Part shown: in pieces, positions 43,653 to 52,267 of the stretch
How positions within the stretch are numbered: position 1 is the stretch's first letter
Layout of the letters: every line of letters begins with the position of its first letter
DNA from: Candidatus Rubrivivax defluviihabitans
GTDB taxonomy: Bacteria; Pseudomonadota; Gammaproteobacteria; Burkholderiales; Burkholderiaceae_C
DNA: 64,000 nt
Assembly: GCA_016709385.1 (NCBI GenBank)
Contig: JADJMW010000021.1
Location: 62,001-126,000, forward strand
Reading direction: 5' to 3'
Made by a program: the position numbers and the translations under genes
The notes under the pieces: generated by a model
Seen by the model: only the letters and a program-made list of their open reading frames with translations
Databases searched by the model: none
What the model was told of the DNA's origin: nothing

Positions 43653-44309
43653 ATGCAAGCCTTCACCGTGCACCAGGGCCTGGTGGCCCCGATGGATCGC
43701 GACAACGTCGATACCGATGCCATCATCCCCAAGCAGTTCCTGAAGTCGATCGCGCGCAGCGGCTTCGGCCCCAACCTGTTCGACGCCTGGCGCTACCTGG
43801 ATCCGGGCGAACCGGGCCAGGACCCGGCATCGCGCCGGCCCAACCCGGATTTCGTGCTCAACCAGCCGCGCTACAAAGGGGCGTCCGTCCTGCTGGCGCG
43901 CAGCAATTTCGGCTGCGGCTCCAGCCGCGAACACGCGCCCTGGGCGCTGGAGCAGTACGGCTTTCGTGTGCTCATCGCGCCCAGCTTTGCCGACATCTTC
44001 TTCGACAACTGCTTCAAGAACGGCATCCTGCCCATCCAGCTGCCCGAATCTCAGGTGGCGAGACTCTTCGACGAGGTTCTGGCCTTCCCCGGCTACAGCC
44101 TCACGGTCGACCTGCCGCGGCAGGTGGTGGTGAAGCCAGACGGCGTGGAACTGCCCTTCGACGTGCAGCCCTTCCGCAAATACTGCCTCGTCAACGGCTT
44201 CGACGATATCGGCCTGACGCTGCGGCACAAAGACAAGATCAAGGCCTTCGAGGCCGAACGCCTGGCCAGGATGCCCTGGCTGGGGAATGTGAACCCCCAA
44301 GCTCGCTAG
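43653..44309 (+). CDS. leuD: 3-isopropylmalate dehydratase small subunit
   Basis: LeuD is the swivel subunit that completes the active site with LeuC. The 218-residue protein has MDRDNVDTDAIIPKQFL, NFGCGSSREHAPWAL, APSFADIFFDNCFKNGILPI and a C-terminal DDIGLTLRHKDKIKAFE. The last few codons (NVNPQAR) and the stop lie at the edge of a GC-rich repeat-like sequence (44291-44360), which may have set the C-terminus. Confidence 0.96.
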   Translation: MQAFTVHQGLVAPMDRDNVDTDAIIPKQFLKSIARSGFGPNLFDAWRYLDPGEPGQDPASRRPNPDFVLNQPRYKGASVLLARSNFGCGSSREHAPWALEQYGFRVLIAPSFADIFFDNCFKNGILPIQLPESQVARLFDEVLAFPGYSLTVDLPRQVVVKPDGVELPFDVQPFRKYCLVNGFDDIGLTLRHKDKIKAFEAERLARMPWLGNVNPQAR

Positions 44310-44360
44310 CGCTCGCTACCCCCGATGGGGCCGTCGACCAAGGGCCCGGCAGAGCCGGTT
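44291..44360. repeat. Degenerate hairpin repeat between leuD and leuB
   Basis: The sequence AAGCTCGCTAGCGCTCGCTA followed by CCCCCGATGGGG and a GC-rich tail ending near GGTTCCGTGGCGGG looks like a decayed copy of a small palindromic repeat. I know similar elements (CTCGCT stretch, then CCCCCGAGGGGG) from Comamonadaceae genomes. It covers the leuD stop and most of the 103-bp gap before leuB. A related segment lies inside folC. Confidence 0.4.
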
Positions 44361-44412
44361 CCGTGGCGGGAAGCTTGAACGATTCAACACCTTCTACTGC
44401 GAACACCTCATC

Positions 44413-45504
44413 ATGAAGATCGCCATCTTGCCGGGCGACGGCATCGGCACCGAGATCGTCGAGCAGGCCGTGCGCGTCTTGATCGCGCTGGATCTGAAGT
44501 TGGAGACCGAGACTGCGCTCGTCGGCGGCGCGGCCTTTGAGGCCCACGGCCACCCATTGCCGGAATCGACGCTGAAGCTGGCCCAAGAGGCCGACGCGAT
44601 CCTGTTCGGCGCCGTCGGCGACTGGAAATACGACAAGCTGGAGCGCGCGCTGCGTCCCGAGCAGGCCATCCTGGGCCTGCGCAAGCACCTGGGCCTGTTC
44701 GCCAACCTGCGTCCGGCGCTGTGCTACGAGCAACTCACGCATGCCAGCAGCCTGAAGCCCGAACTGGTGGCGGGTCTGGACATCCTGATCATTCGCGAAC
44801 TCACCGGCGACATCTATTTCGGCCAGCCGCGCGGCCGCCGCATCGCCAGCGATGGTCACTTCCCTGGCGCCGAGGAAGCCTTCGACACCATGCGCTACAG
44901 CCGGCCGGAGATCGAGCGCATCGCGCATGTCGCCTTCCAGGCGGCGCGCAAACGCAGCCGGAAGGTCACCAGCGTCGACAAGGCCAACGTGCTGGAAACC
45001 TTCCAGTTCTGGAAGGATGTCGTCACCGAGGTGCATGCCCAGTACCCGGATGTCGAGCTGCAGCACATGTACGTCGACAATGCCGCCATGCAGCTGGTGA
45101 AGGCGCCCAAGGCCTTCGACGTGGTGGTCACCGGCAACATGTTCGGCGACATCCTGTCGGACGAGGCGGCCATGCTCACCGGCTCGATCGGCATGCTGCC
45201 CAGCGCCAGTCTGGACAAGCACAACAAGGGCCTGTACGAGCCCAGCCACGGCAGCGCGCCCGATATCGCCGGTAAGGGTGTTGCAAACCCGCTGGCTACA
45301 ATTCTGTCTGCCGCCATGATGCTTCGTTATTCGCTCCACCAGCCTGCCGCGGCCGACCGCATCGAGTCGGCGGTTCGGACCGTGCTCACGGCCGGCCTGC
45401 GCACGCCGGACATCTGGAGCGAAGGCACGCACCGCGTCGGCACGCGCGAGATGGGTGATGCCGTGGTCGCGGCAGTCACCGGCAAGACCATTACCAAGAG
45501 CTAG
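44413..45504 (+). CDS. leuB: 3-isopropylmalate dehydrogenase
   Basis: LeuB oxidatively decarboxylates 3-isopropylmalate to 2-oxoisocaproate with NAD. The 363-residue protein has MKIAILPGDGIGTEIVEQAV at the start, LRKHLGLFANLRPA, the substrate motif RELTGDIYFGQPRG, VDKANVLE, YVDNAAMQL, and GNMFGDILSDEAAML. It ends with GSAPDIAGKGVANPLATILS, cited in part. Full length; follows leuD after a 103-bp gap holding a repeat. Confidence 0.98.
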   Translation: MKIAILPGDGIGTEIVEQAVRVLIALDLKLETETALVGGAAFEAHGHPLPESTLKLAQEADAILFGAVGDWKYDKLERALRPEQAILGLRKHLGLFANLRPALCYEQLTHASSLKPELVAGLDILIIRELTGDIYFGQPRGRRIASDGHFPGAEEAFDTMRYSRPEIERIAHVAFQAARKRSRKVTSVDKANVLETFQFWKDVVTEVHAQYPDVELQHMYVDNAAMQLVKAPKAFDVVVTGNMFGDILSDEAAMLTGSIGMLPSASLDKHNKGLYEPSHGSAPDIAGKGVANPLATILSAAMMLRYSLHQPAAADRIESAVRTVLTAGLRTPDIWSEGTHRVGTREMGDAVVAAVTGKTITKS

Positions 45505-45530
45505 CGGCTCTCAGGATCGTCTCGCCCCCA

Positions 45531-45565
45531 CCTGGACCCCGGCGAAGCGAGCCGGGGAACCCAGG
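45531..45565. repeat. Large hairpin between leuB and asd
   Basis: CCTGGACCCCGGC pairs with GCCGGGGAACCCAGG around a 7-base loop (GAAGCGA), with a small internal mismatch. It is a strong stem-loop in the 91-bp gap. There is no T-run, so it is more likely a repeat element or RNA-processing structure than an intrinsic terminator; the downstream asd gene keeps the same direction. Confidence 0.5.
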
Positions 45566-45595
45566 GGTCCGCAACAAGGGAAAGGCGACACTGAA

Positions 45596-46750
45596 ATGGC
45601 ACTCTCTGCAAATCCCCGCGTGGGGCTCGTCGGCTGGCGCGGCATGGTCGGCTCTGTGCTGATGGACCGCATGCGCGCCGAAGGCGACTTCGCGCTCATC
45701 GAGCCGGTCTTCTTCAGCACCAGCAATGCCGGCGGCGCGCTGCCGGCCGCGATTTCCGGGCTGGCGAAGAACGAAGACCGGCTGCATGACGCCAACGACC
45801 TGGCGGCGCTGAAGGCCTGCGACATCGTCATCACCGCCCAGGGCGGCGAATACACCAAGGCCGTCTATCCGCAACTGCGCGCCGCGGGCTGGAAGGGCTA
45901 CTGGATCGACGCCGCCAAGACCCTGCGCATGAACGACGACGCGGTGATCATCCTCGACCCGGTCAACCGGCCGGTGATCGATGCCGCGCTGGCGCGCGGC
46001 GTGAAGGACTATGTCGGCGGCAACTGCACCGTCAGCTGCATGCTCATGGGTGTGGGGGCCCTCTTCAAGGCCGACCTCGTGGAATGGATGACGGCCACCA
46101 CCTACCAGGCGGCCAGCGGCGGCGGCGCGCAGCACATGCGCGAACTGCTCACCCAGTTCGGCACCCTGAATGCGGCGGTGCGGGCGCTGCTCGACGACCC
46201 GGCCAGCGCCATCCTGGAGATCGACCGCCAGGTCGCCGCCACGCAGCGCGGCCTGACGGCAGAAGCAACGAAGAATTTCATGGTGCCGCTGGCTGGCAGC
46301 CTGATCCCCTGGATCGACAGCGACCGCGGCGACGGTACCAGCCTGGAAGAGTGGAAGGGTGGCGCCGAGACGAACAAGATCCTCGGTCGCGGCCCGGGTT
46401 TCGGCAGCGCGGCCACGCCCATCGATTCGATCTGCGTGCGCGTGGGCGCCATGCGCTGCCACAGCCAGGCGCTGACGATCAAGCTCAAGAAAGACGTGCC
46501 CTTGGCCGACATCGAACAGATGATCGCCAACGACAACGCCTGGGTGCGCTTCGTGCCCAATACGCGCGAAACCACGGTGCGCCAGCTCACGCCGGTGGCG
46601 GTGACAGGCACCATGGAAATCCCGGTCGGACGCGTTCGCAAGCTGGCGCTGGGGCCGCAGTACCTGGGCGCCTTCACCATCGGCGACCAGCTGTTATGGG
46701 GCGCGGCCGAGCCGCTGCGCCGCATGCTGCGCATCCTGCTCCAGCATTGA
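45596..46750 (+). CDS. asd: Aspartate-semialdehyde dehydrogenase
   Basis: Asd reduces aspartyl phosphate to the semialdehyde, the branch point to lysine, diaminopimelate, threonine and methionine. The 384-residue protein has VGLVGWRGMVGSVLMDRM, the catalytic cysteine in GGNCTVSCMLMG, TTYQAASGGGAQHMREL and the conserved histidine in VGAMRCHSQALTIKL. This is the long gammaproteobacterial-type enzyme. It lies between leuB and fimV, a fixed order in Burkholderiales. Confidence 0.97.
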   Translation: MALSANPRVGLVGWRGMVGSVLMDRMRAEGDFALIEPVFFSTSNAGGALPAAISGLAKNEDRLHDANDLAALKACDIVITAQGGEYTKAVYPQLRAAGWKGYWIDAAKTLRMNDDAVIILDPVNRPVIDAALARGVKDYVGGNCTVSCMLMGVGALFKADLVEWMTATTYQAASGGGAQHMRELLTQFGTLNAAVRALLDDPASAILEIDRQVAATQRGLTAEATKNFMVPLAGSLIPWIDSDRGDGTSLEEWKGGAETNKILGRGPGFGSAATPIDSICVRVGAMRCHSQALTIKLKKDVPLADIEQMIANDNAWVRFVPNTRETTVRQLTPVAVTGTMEIPVGRVRKLALGPQYLGAFTIGDQLLWGAAEPLRRMLRILLQH

Positions 46751-46764
46751 TGCGGTGCATCGTT

Positions 46765-46781
46765 GCCTGTTTGCAACAGGC
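46765..46781 (+). terminator. Stem-loop after asd
   Basis: GCCTGTT and AACAGGC form a perfect 7-bp stem with a 3-base loop, 14 bp after the asd stop. It is followed by GGGGAAAGG rather than a T-run, so termination would be weak or factor-assisted. It may separate asd from fimV transcription. Confidence 0.35.
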
Positions 46782-46890
46782 GGGGAAAGGGCGGGAAACA
46801 AGGTATTTCGCCGCCAATCATCAGCTTCTGCGTGAGCATGCGCTCCTATATGCTTGATGCTGTTGCAATTTCCGCCCCTTTGCCGAGCCG

Positions 46891-46911
46891 GCCCCGGTGT
46901 CGGACCGGGGC
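46891..46911 (+). promoter_or_regulatory. Stem-loop in the fimV leader
   Basis: GCCCCGGT and ACCGGGGC form an 8-bp perfect stem with a 5-base loop, about 65 bases upstream of the fimV TTG start. It could be a leader structure modulating translation or the remains of a terminator. Only the structure is visible; no ligand class is recognised. Confidence 0.3.
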
Positions 46912-46976
46912 GGCTTGAACAGAGACGGCGGCCGGTCTGGCTGTCACGCACGGCCCGGCCGCGTGGGGGAAATGCC

Positions 46977-49508
46977 TTGAAGAATCGTTCGACGAACACG
47001 GCGCGCTTTGCGCTTTCCGGCGTGGCACTGGCTGCCGCCTGTCTGTGTGGCACGCAGGCCTGGGCGCTGGGCCTGGGTCGGCTGACCGTGCAGTCGGCAT
47101 TGGGCGAGGCCCTGCGCGCCGAGATCGAGATCACCAGCCTGAGTGCCGAAGAGGCCGCCTCTTTGAAATTGCGCGTGGCATCGCCCGACGCTTACCGCGC
47201 CGCGGGCGTGGAATACAACCCGGTGCTGCCAAGCGCCTTGGTGCAGTTGGCACAACGGGCCGACGGCCGCAGCGTGCTGCGTGTGACCAGCGACCGCGCC
47301 GTGCTCGAGCCCTTCGTCGACGTCATCGTCGAGGCCACCTGGGCTTCGGGCCGTCTGGTGCGCGAATACACGCTGCTGCTCGACCCGCCCGGCTCGCGCA
47401 TGGCGCAGTCGCCCACGCCAGCCGCTGCGCCGGCGCCAACACCGCCGGCGGCCACCGCCGTCGCGCCGCCGGTGGCCGCGGTCGCGCGCCCCGTGCCCTC
47501 CCCAGCGCCTGCGCCCGCTGCGGTGCCGCTGCCAGCCGCGCGGCCGGCTCCGGCCCCGCGCCCGCCTGCGGCCGAGACACCCCGGCCCGCCGCACCGCCG
47601 CCGGCCGGAGCGCCCCCCGAAACGCTGCGGGTCAATGGAGGCGACACGCTCAGTCGCATCGCGGTGCGCGCGCAGCGACCCGGCATCTCGCTCGACCAGA
47701 TGCTGGTGTCGCTGTTTCGCGCCAACCCCCAGGCGTTCATGGGCGACAACATGAACCGGCTGAAGGCCGGCGCCGTGTTGTCGGTGCCTTCGACCGAGGA
47801 GGCTGGCCGCGTGACGCCAGGCGAGGCGCGCGAAGTCATCGTGGCGCAGAGCAACGACTTCGCTGCCTACCGGCAAAAGCTGGCCTCGGCCGGTACCGTG
47901 CAGGCCGCCACCGCGCCCGCCAGACAGGCCACCGGGCAGGTGCAGGCCCAGGTGGACGACCGCCGGCAGCCGGCTGCTGCCACCCCCGACCGCTTGACCT
48001 TGTCGCAGGGCGGCGTGCAGGCGTCGGCGCCCGATGCCGGCAACGCCTCGGCGGCGGACCGGGATCCGAATGCGCGGCTGGCCGAGCTGGCGCGCAATGT
48101 CGAGGAACTCAAGCGCCTGCAGGGCGGCACGGCCCAGGCCGCAGACCCGGCAGCAGCCACTGCACCCGCACCGGCCTCGGCCCCGGCTGCGGTGCCGGCC
48201 CCAGCCCCGGCCGCGGCCCAGGTTGCGGCGCCCGTGGCCGCGCCGGCCCCGGCACCTGCCGTGACCGCGCGCGCGCCCTCGCCGCCGCCGCCGGCTCCTG
48301 CTCCGCCGCCCGCCGAAGGCCGATGGCTCGACTCGCTGCTGGACAACCCGCTGTTGCTGCCCGGTGCCGGCGTGCTGGTGGTGTTGCTCGCCGGCCTGGG
48401 CCTGTGGCGCCTGCGCGGGCGCATGCGTCGGCCGGCCGGCGAGACCTCGTTCCTGGAAAGCCGCTTGCAGCCCGACTCCTTCTTCGGCGCCAGCGGCGGC
48501 CAGCGCATCGACACGCGCGAGGCGGCCACCAACCAGCCGACCGGCAGTTCGTCGTCGATGAGCTATTCGCTGAGCCAGCTCGACGCCATCGGCGATGTCG
48601 ATCCGGTGGCCGAAGCCGACGTGTACCTGGCCTACGGCCGCGACCTGCAGGCCGAGGAGATCCTGAAAGAAGCCATGCGCGCCTCGCCAGAGCGCATGGC
48701 CATCCGCACCAAGCTGCTCGAGGTCTATGCCAAGCGGCGCGACGCCAAGGGCTTCGAGCTGCTGGCCACGCAGGTACACAGCCTGACGCGCGGTGAAGGC
48801 GAGGACTGGGCCAAGGTTCAGGAAATGGGCCGGACCATCGACCCCGACAACGTGCTGTACCAGCCGGGCGGCCAGCCTGGCGAGGTCCTGGGCGCCAAGG
48901 GCCAGCCGGTGGAACCGCTGGGGGCGTCGACGGTGCCATACACCGCGCCGGCCGGAGCGCCCGCTTTCGTGCCGGCCGCCGACGCCACGCTCGACGGCGG
49001 CATGGACCTGGAACTCGACCTTCCGCAGCGTGGGGCCGTGGAGCCGCCTGTCGCGCCGCGGGCGGCACCCCAGCCGTTCGGGTCCGGCAGCTCACGGCCC
49101 GACGACGGGACGCTGGACTTCGAACTGGTGGGCGACGACGACAGGACGATTCCGGCCAGGCGCCCGGACGCCGCGGTGCCCGCGCTGCCGCCGTCCGGTG
49201 AACTGGACTTCGACCTCGGCGACCTGGCTTCGCTGGGGGCGACGCCGCCACCGGCGCCGAAGACGGCACCGGCGGCGCTGCCGGACGAGGCGCTGGACTT
49301 CGGCGACTTCAGCATGGGTTCGGCTGCCGGATCCGCCCTGGAACCCGCCGACGGCGACCCGCTGGCGCGCAAGCTCGAACTGGCCGAGGAATTCCGCCAG
49401 ATCGGCGACATCGAAGGCGCGCGCGACCTGCTCGAGGAAGTGGTGGCCAAGGCCGAAGAAGGCGCGCTGCGTTCCAAGGCGCAGGGCATGCTCGATACGC
49501 TGGGCTGA
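46977..49508 (+). CDS. fimV: FimV/HubP family polar motility and pilus assembly protein
   Basis: This 843-residue protein has a signal peptide ending at AWA, then LGLGRLTVQSALGEALRAEI, the FimV N-terminal domain. A LysM-type peptidoglycan-binding segment follows (LRVNGGDTLSRIAVRAQ), then long Ala/Pro-rich linkers, one transmembrane helix (LPGAGVLVVLLAGLGLWRL), and acidic cytoplasmic repeats. The C-terminal FimV motif is LARKLELAEEFRQIGDIEGA. It organises type IV pili, flagella and other polar systems. The TTG start at 46977 with GGGGGA upstream gives the correct signal peptide; upstream ATG codons give an unrelated extension. Confidence 0.92.
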   Translation: MKNRSTNTARFALSGVALAAACLCGTQAWALGLGRLTVQSALGEALRAEIEITSLSAEEAASLKLRVASPDAYRAAGVEYNPVLPSALVQLAQRADGRSVLRVTSDRAVLEPFVDVIVEATWASGRLVREYTLLLDPPGSRMAQSPTPAAAPAPTPPAATAVAPPVAAVARPVPSPAPAPAAVPLPAARPAPAPRPPAAETPRPAAPPPAGAPPETLRVNGGDTLSRIAVRAQRPGISLDQMLVSLFRANPQAFMGDNMNRLKAGAVLSVPSTEEAGRVTPGEAREVIVAQSNDFAAYRQKLASAGTVQAATAPARQATGQVQAQVDDRRQPAAATPDRLTLSQGGVQASAPDAGNASAADRDPNARLAELARNVEELKRLQGGTAQAADPAAATAPAPASAPAAVPAPAPAAAQVAAPVAAPAPAPAVTARAPSPPPPAPAPPPAEGRWLDSLLDNPLLLPGAGVLVVLLAGLGLWRLRGRMRRPAGETSFLESRLQPDSFFGASGGQRIDTREAATNQPTGSSSSMSYSLSQLDAIGDVDPVAEADVYLAYGRDLQAEEILKEAMRASPERMAIRTKLLEVYAKRRDAKGFELLATQVHSLTRGEGEDWAKVQEMGRTIDPDNVLYQPGGQPGEVLGAKGQPVEPLGASTVPYTAPAGAPAFVPAADATLDGGMDLELDLPQRGAVEPPVAPRAAPQPFGSGSSRPDDGTLDFELVGDDDRTIPARRPDAAVPALPPSGELDFDLGDLASLGATPPPAPKTAPAALPDEALDFGDFSMGSAAGSALEPADGDPLARKLELAEEFRQIGDIEGARDLLEEVVAKAEEGALRSKAQGMLDTLG

Positions 49509-49509
49509 T

Positions 49510-50295
49510 TTGCAGCGGCTGGCGCTGGGCCTGTCCTACCGCGGGCAGGGCTACCACGGCTGGCAGTCGCAGCCCGACGGCCGCACCGTGCAGGACGCGG
49601 TCGAGAAGGCATTGACCGCTTTCGCGGCCGAACCGGTGGCCACCGTCTGCGCCGGCCGCACCGACAGCGGTGTGCATGCGCTGAACCAGGTCGTGCACAT
49701 CGACACGGCGCTCGAGCGCGACGCTTTCTCCTGGGTGCGCGGCAGTAACCGCTACCTGCCGCGCGACGTGGCGGTGCAATGGTGCCGGCCGGTGGCGGCC
49801 GATTTCCACGCCCGCAACAGCGCGCGCGGCCGCCGCTACCGTTTCGTCGTGCTGGAATCGGCCACGCGGCCGGCGCTGGAGCAGGGCCTGGTGGGCTGGG
49901 TCTTTCGCCCGCTGGATGCCCGGGCCATGCAGGCGGCGGCCGCACTGGTGATCGGGGAGCACGACTTCAGTTCGTTTCGTGCCGCCGGCTGCCAGTCGCC
50001 GACGCCGGTGAAGACGCTGCGCCGCCTGGACATCAGCCGTCGCGGCGCCTACTGGCGCTTCGATTTCGACGCCAATGCCTTCCTGCACCACATGGTGCGC
50101 AACCTCATGGGCTGCCTGCTGGCGGTGGGCAGCGGCCGCCAGCGCGTCGAGTGGATGGCCGAGGTGCTGGCCGCGCGTTGCCGTGACGCCGCGGCACCGA
50201 CCTTTCCCCCCGAGGGCCTGTATTTCCTGGGCCCGTACTACGATGCGGTGCATGCCATTCCCCAGCACACCGCGGCCATGGACTGGATCGTCTGA
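49510..50295 (+). CDS. truA: tRNA pseudouridine(38-40) synthase
   Basis: TruA modifies uridines 38-40 in the tRNA anticodon arm. The 261-residue protein has LGLSYRGQGYHGWQ, the catalytic aspartate in CAGRTDSGVHALNQVVH near residue 53, FHARNSARGRRYRF and FDFDANAFLHHMVRNLMG. There is no ATG near the N-terminus; the TTG at 49510, one base after the fimV stop, gives the expected opening. It overlaps the trpF start region. Confidence 0.95.
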   Translation: MQRLALGLSYRGQGYHGWQSQPDGRTVQDAVEKALTAFAAEPVATVCAGRTDSGVHALNQVVHIDTALERDAFSWVRGSNRYLPRDVAVQWCRPVAADFHARNSARGRRYRFVVLESATRPALEQGLVGWVFRPLDARAMQAAAALVIGEHDFSSFRAAGCQSPTPVKTLRRLDISRRGAYWRFDFDANAFLHHMVRNLMGCLLAVGSGRQRVEWMAEVLAARCRDAAAPTFPPEGLYFLGPYYDAVHAIPQHTAAMDWIV

Positions 50296-50941
50296 GGGCG
50301 CTGGCCGACCGCGCACCCGCATCAAGATCTGCGGCCTCACGCGCGAGGCCGATGTCGACGACGCCGTGGCCGCCGGCGCCGATGCCCTGGGTTTCGTGCT
50401 CTGGCCCGGCAGCCCGCGATTTGTGGCGCCCGAGCGTGCCGGTGAACTCGCCCGCCGGCTGCCGCCGTTCGTGACGCCGGTGCTGCTGTTCGTCGACGCC
50501 GGCGCCGACGCCGTGCGGCGCGGCGTGGAGCAGGTGCCGCTGGCGCTGCTGCAGTTCCACGGCGACGAGACACCCGAACAGTGCGACGCATGCGGCCGCC
50601 CCTACCTGCGTGCGGCGCGCATGGCGCCCGACCTCGATTTGCTAGACTTCGCGGCTCGTTTCCATGGCGCACAAGCCCTGCTGCTCGACGCCCACGTGGC
50701 CGGTTACGGTGGGGCCGGAAAGGTCTTCGATTGGTCTCGGATTCCAGCAAGCGTTCCCTGTCCGCTCGTTTTGTCTGGTGGGTTGAATCCTGCCAACGTG
50801 ACCGACGGCGTTCGGCGCGTGCGGCCCTGGGCCGTTGACGTGAGCTCCGGCGTGGAGCAGGCCAAGGGCATCAAGGATGCCGCCCTGGTGCGCCGGTTCT
50901 GCCAGGCGGTGCGCGAGGCCGACCAGCGTCCCGCCGACTGA
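50252..50941 (+). CDS. trpF: Phosphoribosylanthranilate isomerase
   Basis: TrpF converts phosphoribosyl-anthranilate to CdRP in tryptophan synthesis. The body (RIKICGLTREADVDDAVAAG) holds the catalytic cysteine, followed by LLQFHGDETPEQCD, LLLDAHVAGYGGAGK with the catalytic aspartate, and SSGVEQAKGIKD. No start codon lies near the conserved region. The nearest in-frame ATG codons are 50252 and 50243, which overlap truA by about 44-53 bp and add roughly 20 residues before RIKICG. The start is therefore uncertain. It begins trpF-trpB-trpA. Confidence 0.93.
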   Translation: MPFPSTPRPWTGSSEGAGRPRTRIKICGLTREADVDDAVAAGADALGFVLWPGSPRFVAPERAGELARRLPPFVTPVLLFVDAGADAVRRGVEQVPLALLQFHGDETPEQCDACGRPYLRAARMAPDLDLLDFAARFHGAQALLLDAHVAGYGGAGKVFDWSRIPASVPCPLVLSGGLNPANVTDGVRRVRPWAVDVSSGVEQAKGIKDAALVRRFCQAVREADQRPAD

Positions 50942-50998
50942 AGACCACGAGAGTCACGCCCGTTTGCCCCGGGCGTCGACTGCAGCACAGGAATCCCC

Positions 50999-52267
50999 AT
51001 GTTCGACTACCACCAGCCCGACGCCCGCGGGCATTTCGGGCCCTACGGCGGCACTTTCGTCGCCGAGACCCTGATCCACGCCTTGCGCGAACTCGAGGCC
51101 GCCTACGAGAAATGCCGCCAGGACGACGCATTCATGGCCGAATTCAGGCACGAGCTGGACCATTTCGTCGGCCGGCCGAGCCCCGTCTACCACGCGGCGC
51201 GTCTGTCGCGCGAGCTGGGCGGCGCGCAGATCCACTTGAAGCGCGAGGACCTGAACCACACCGGCGCGCACAAGATCAACAACACCATCGGCCAGGCGCT
51301 GCTGGCGCGCCGCATGGGCAAGCCGCGCGTGATTGCCGAAACCGGCGCCGGCCAGCACGGCGTGGCCACCGCCACCATCTGCGCGCGCTATGGCATGGAA
51401 TGCGTGGTCTACATGGGCAGCGAGGACGTCAAGCGCCAGAGCCCCAACGTCTACCGCATGCACCTGCTCGGCGCCAGGGTGGTGCCGGTGGACAGCGGCA
51501 GCCGCACGCTGAAGGACGCGCTGAACGAAGCCCTGCGCGACTGGGTGACGAACGTCGAGAACACCTTCTACATCATCGGCACCGTGGCCGGCCCGCACCC
51601 CTACCCGATGATGGTTCGCGACTTCCAGCGCGTCATCGGCGATGAGTGCCTGGTGCAGATGCCGGCGATGATCGCCGATCTGGGCGGCCCCGCGGGCCGG
51701 CAGCCCGACGCCGTGATCGCCTGCGTCGGCGGCGGCAGCAATGCGATGGGCATCTTCTACCCGTATATCCCGCATGAAGGCACGCGGCTGATCGGCGTCG
51801 AGGCGGCGGGGCAGGGCCTGGCCAGCGGCAAGCATGCGGCTTCGCTGTCGGCCGGCTCGCCCGGCGTGCTGCACGGCAACCGCACCTACCTGCTGCAGGA
51901 CGCCAACGGCCAGATCACCGAGACGCACTCCATCTCGGCCGGCCTGGACTACCCCGGCGTCGGCCCCGAGCACGCCTACCTGAAGGACATCGGCCGCGCC
52001 GAATACGTGGCCATCACCGACGACGAGGCGCTGGCCGCCTTCCACCGCCTGTGCCGCACCGAGGGCATCATCCCGGCGCTGGAATCCAGCCACGCCGTGG
52101 CCTACGCCATGAAGCTGGCGGCGACGATGCGGCCCGACCAGCACCTGCTGGTGAACCTTTCGGGCCGGGGCGACAAGGATATCGGCACCGTGGCCGACCT
52201 CACCGGCGCCGAGTTCTTCTGCCGGCCTTCGTGCCGCGGACAGAGCGTGAAGGGAGGTGGGCTGTGA
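50999..52267 (+). CDS. trpB: Tryptophan synthase beta chain
   Basis: TrpB condenses indole with serine using PLP. The 422-residue protein opens FDYHQPDARGHFGPYGGTF and carries the PLP lysine in NHTGAHKINNTIGQALL near residue 91, ETGAGQHGVATATICA, the phosphate loop CVGGGSNAMG, and SGRGDKDI at the end. Its stop overlaps the trpA start as GTGA, which fits coupled production of the alpha2-beta2 complex. Confidence 0.98.
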   Translation: MFDYHQPDARGHFGPYGGTFVAETLIHALRELEAAYEKCRQDDAFMAEFRHELDHFVGRPSPVYHAARLSRELGGAQIHLKREDLNHTGAHKINNTIGQALLARRMGKPRVIAETGAGQHGVATATICARYGMECVVYMGSEDVKRQSPNVYRMHLLGARVVPVDSGSRTLKDALNEALRDWVTNVENTFYIIGTVAGPHPYPMMVRDFQRVIGDECLVQMPAMIADLGGPAGRQPDAVIACVGGGSNAMGIFYPYIPHEGTRLIGVEAAGQGLASGKHAASLSAGSPGVLHGNRTYLLQDANGQITETHSISAGLDYPGVGPEHAYLKDIGRAEYVAITDDEALAAFHRLCRTEGIIPALESSHAVAYAMKLAATMRPDQHLLVNLSGRGDKDIGTVADLTGAEFFCRPSCRGQSVKGGGL

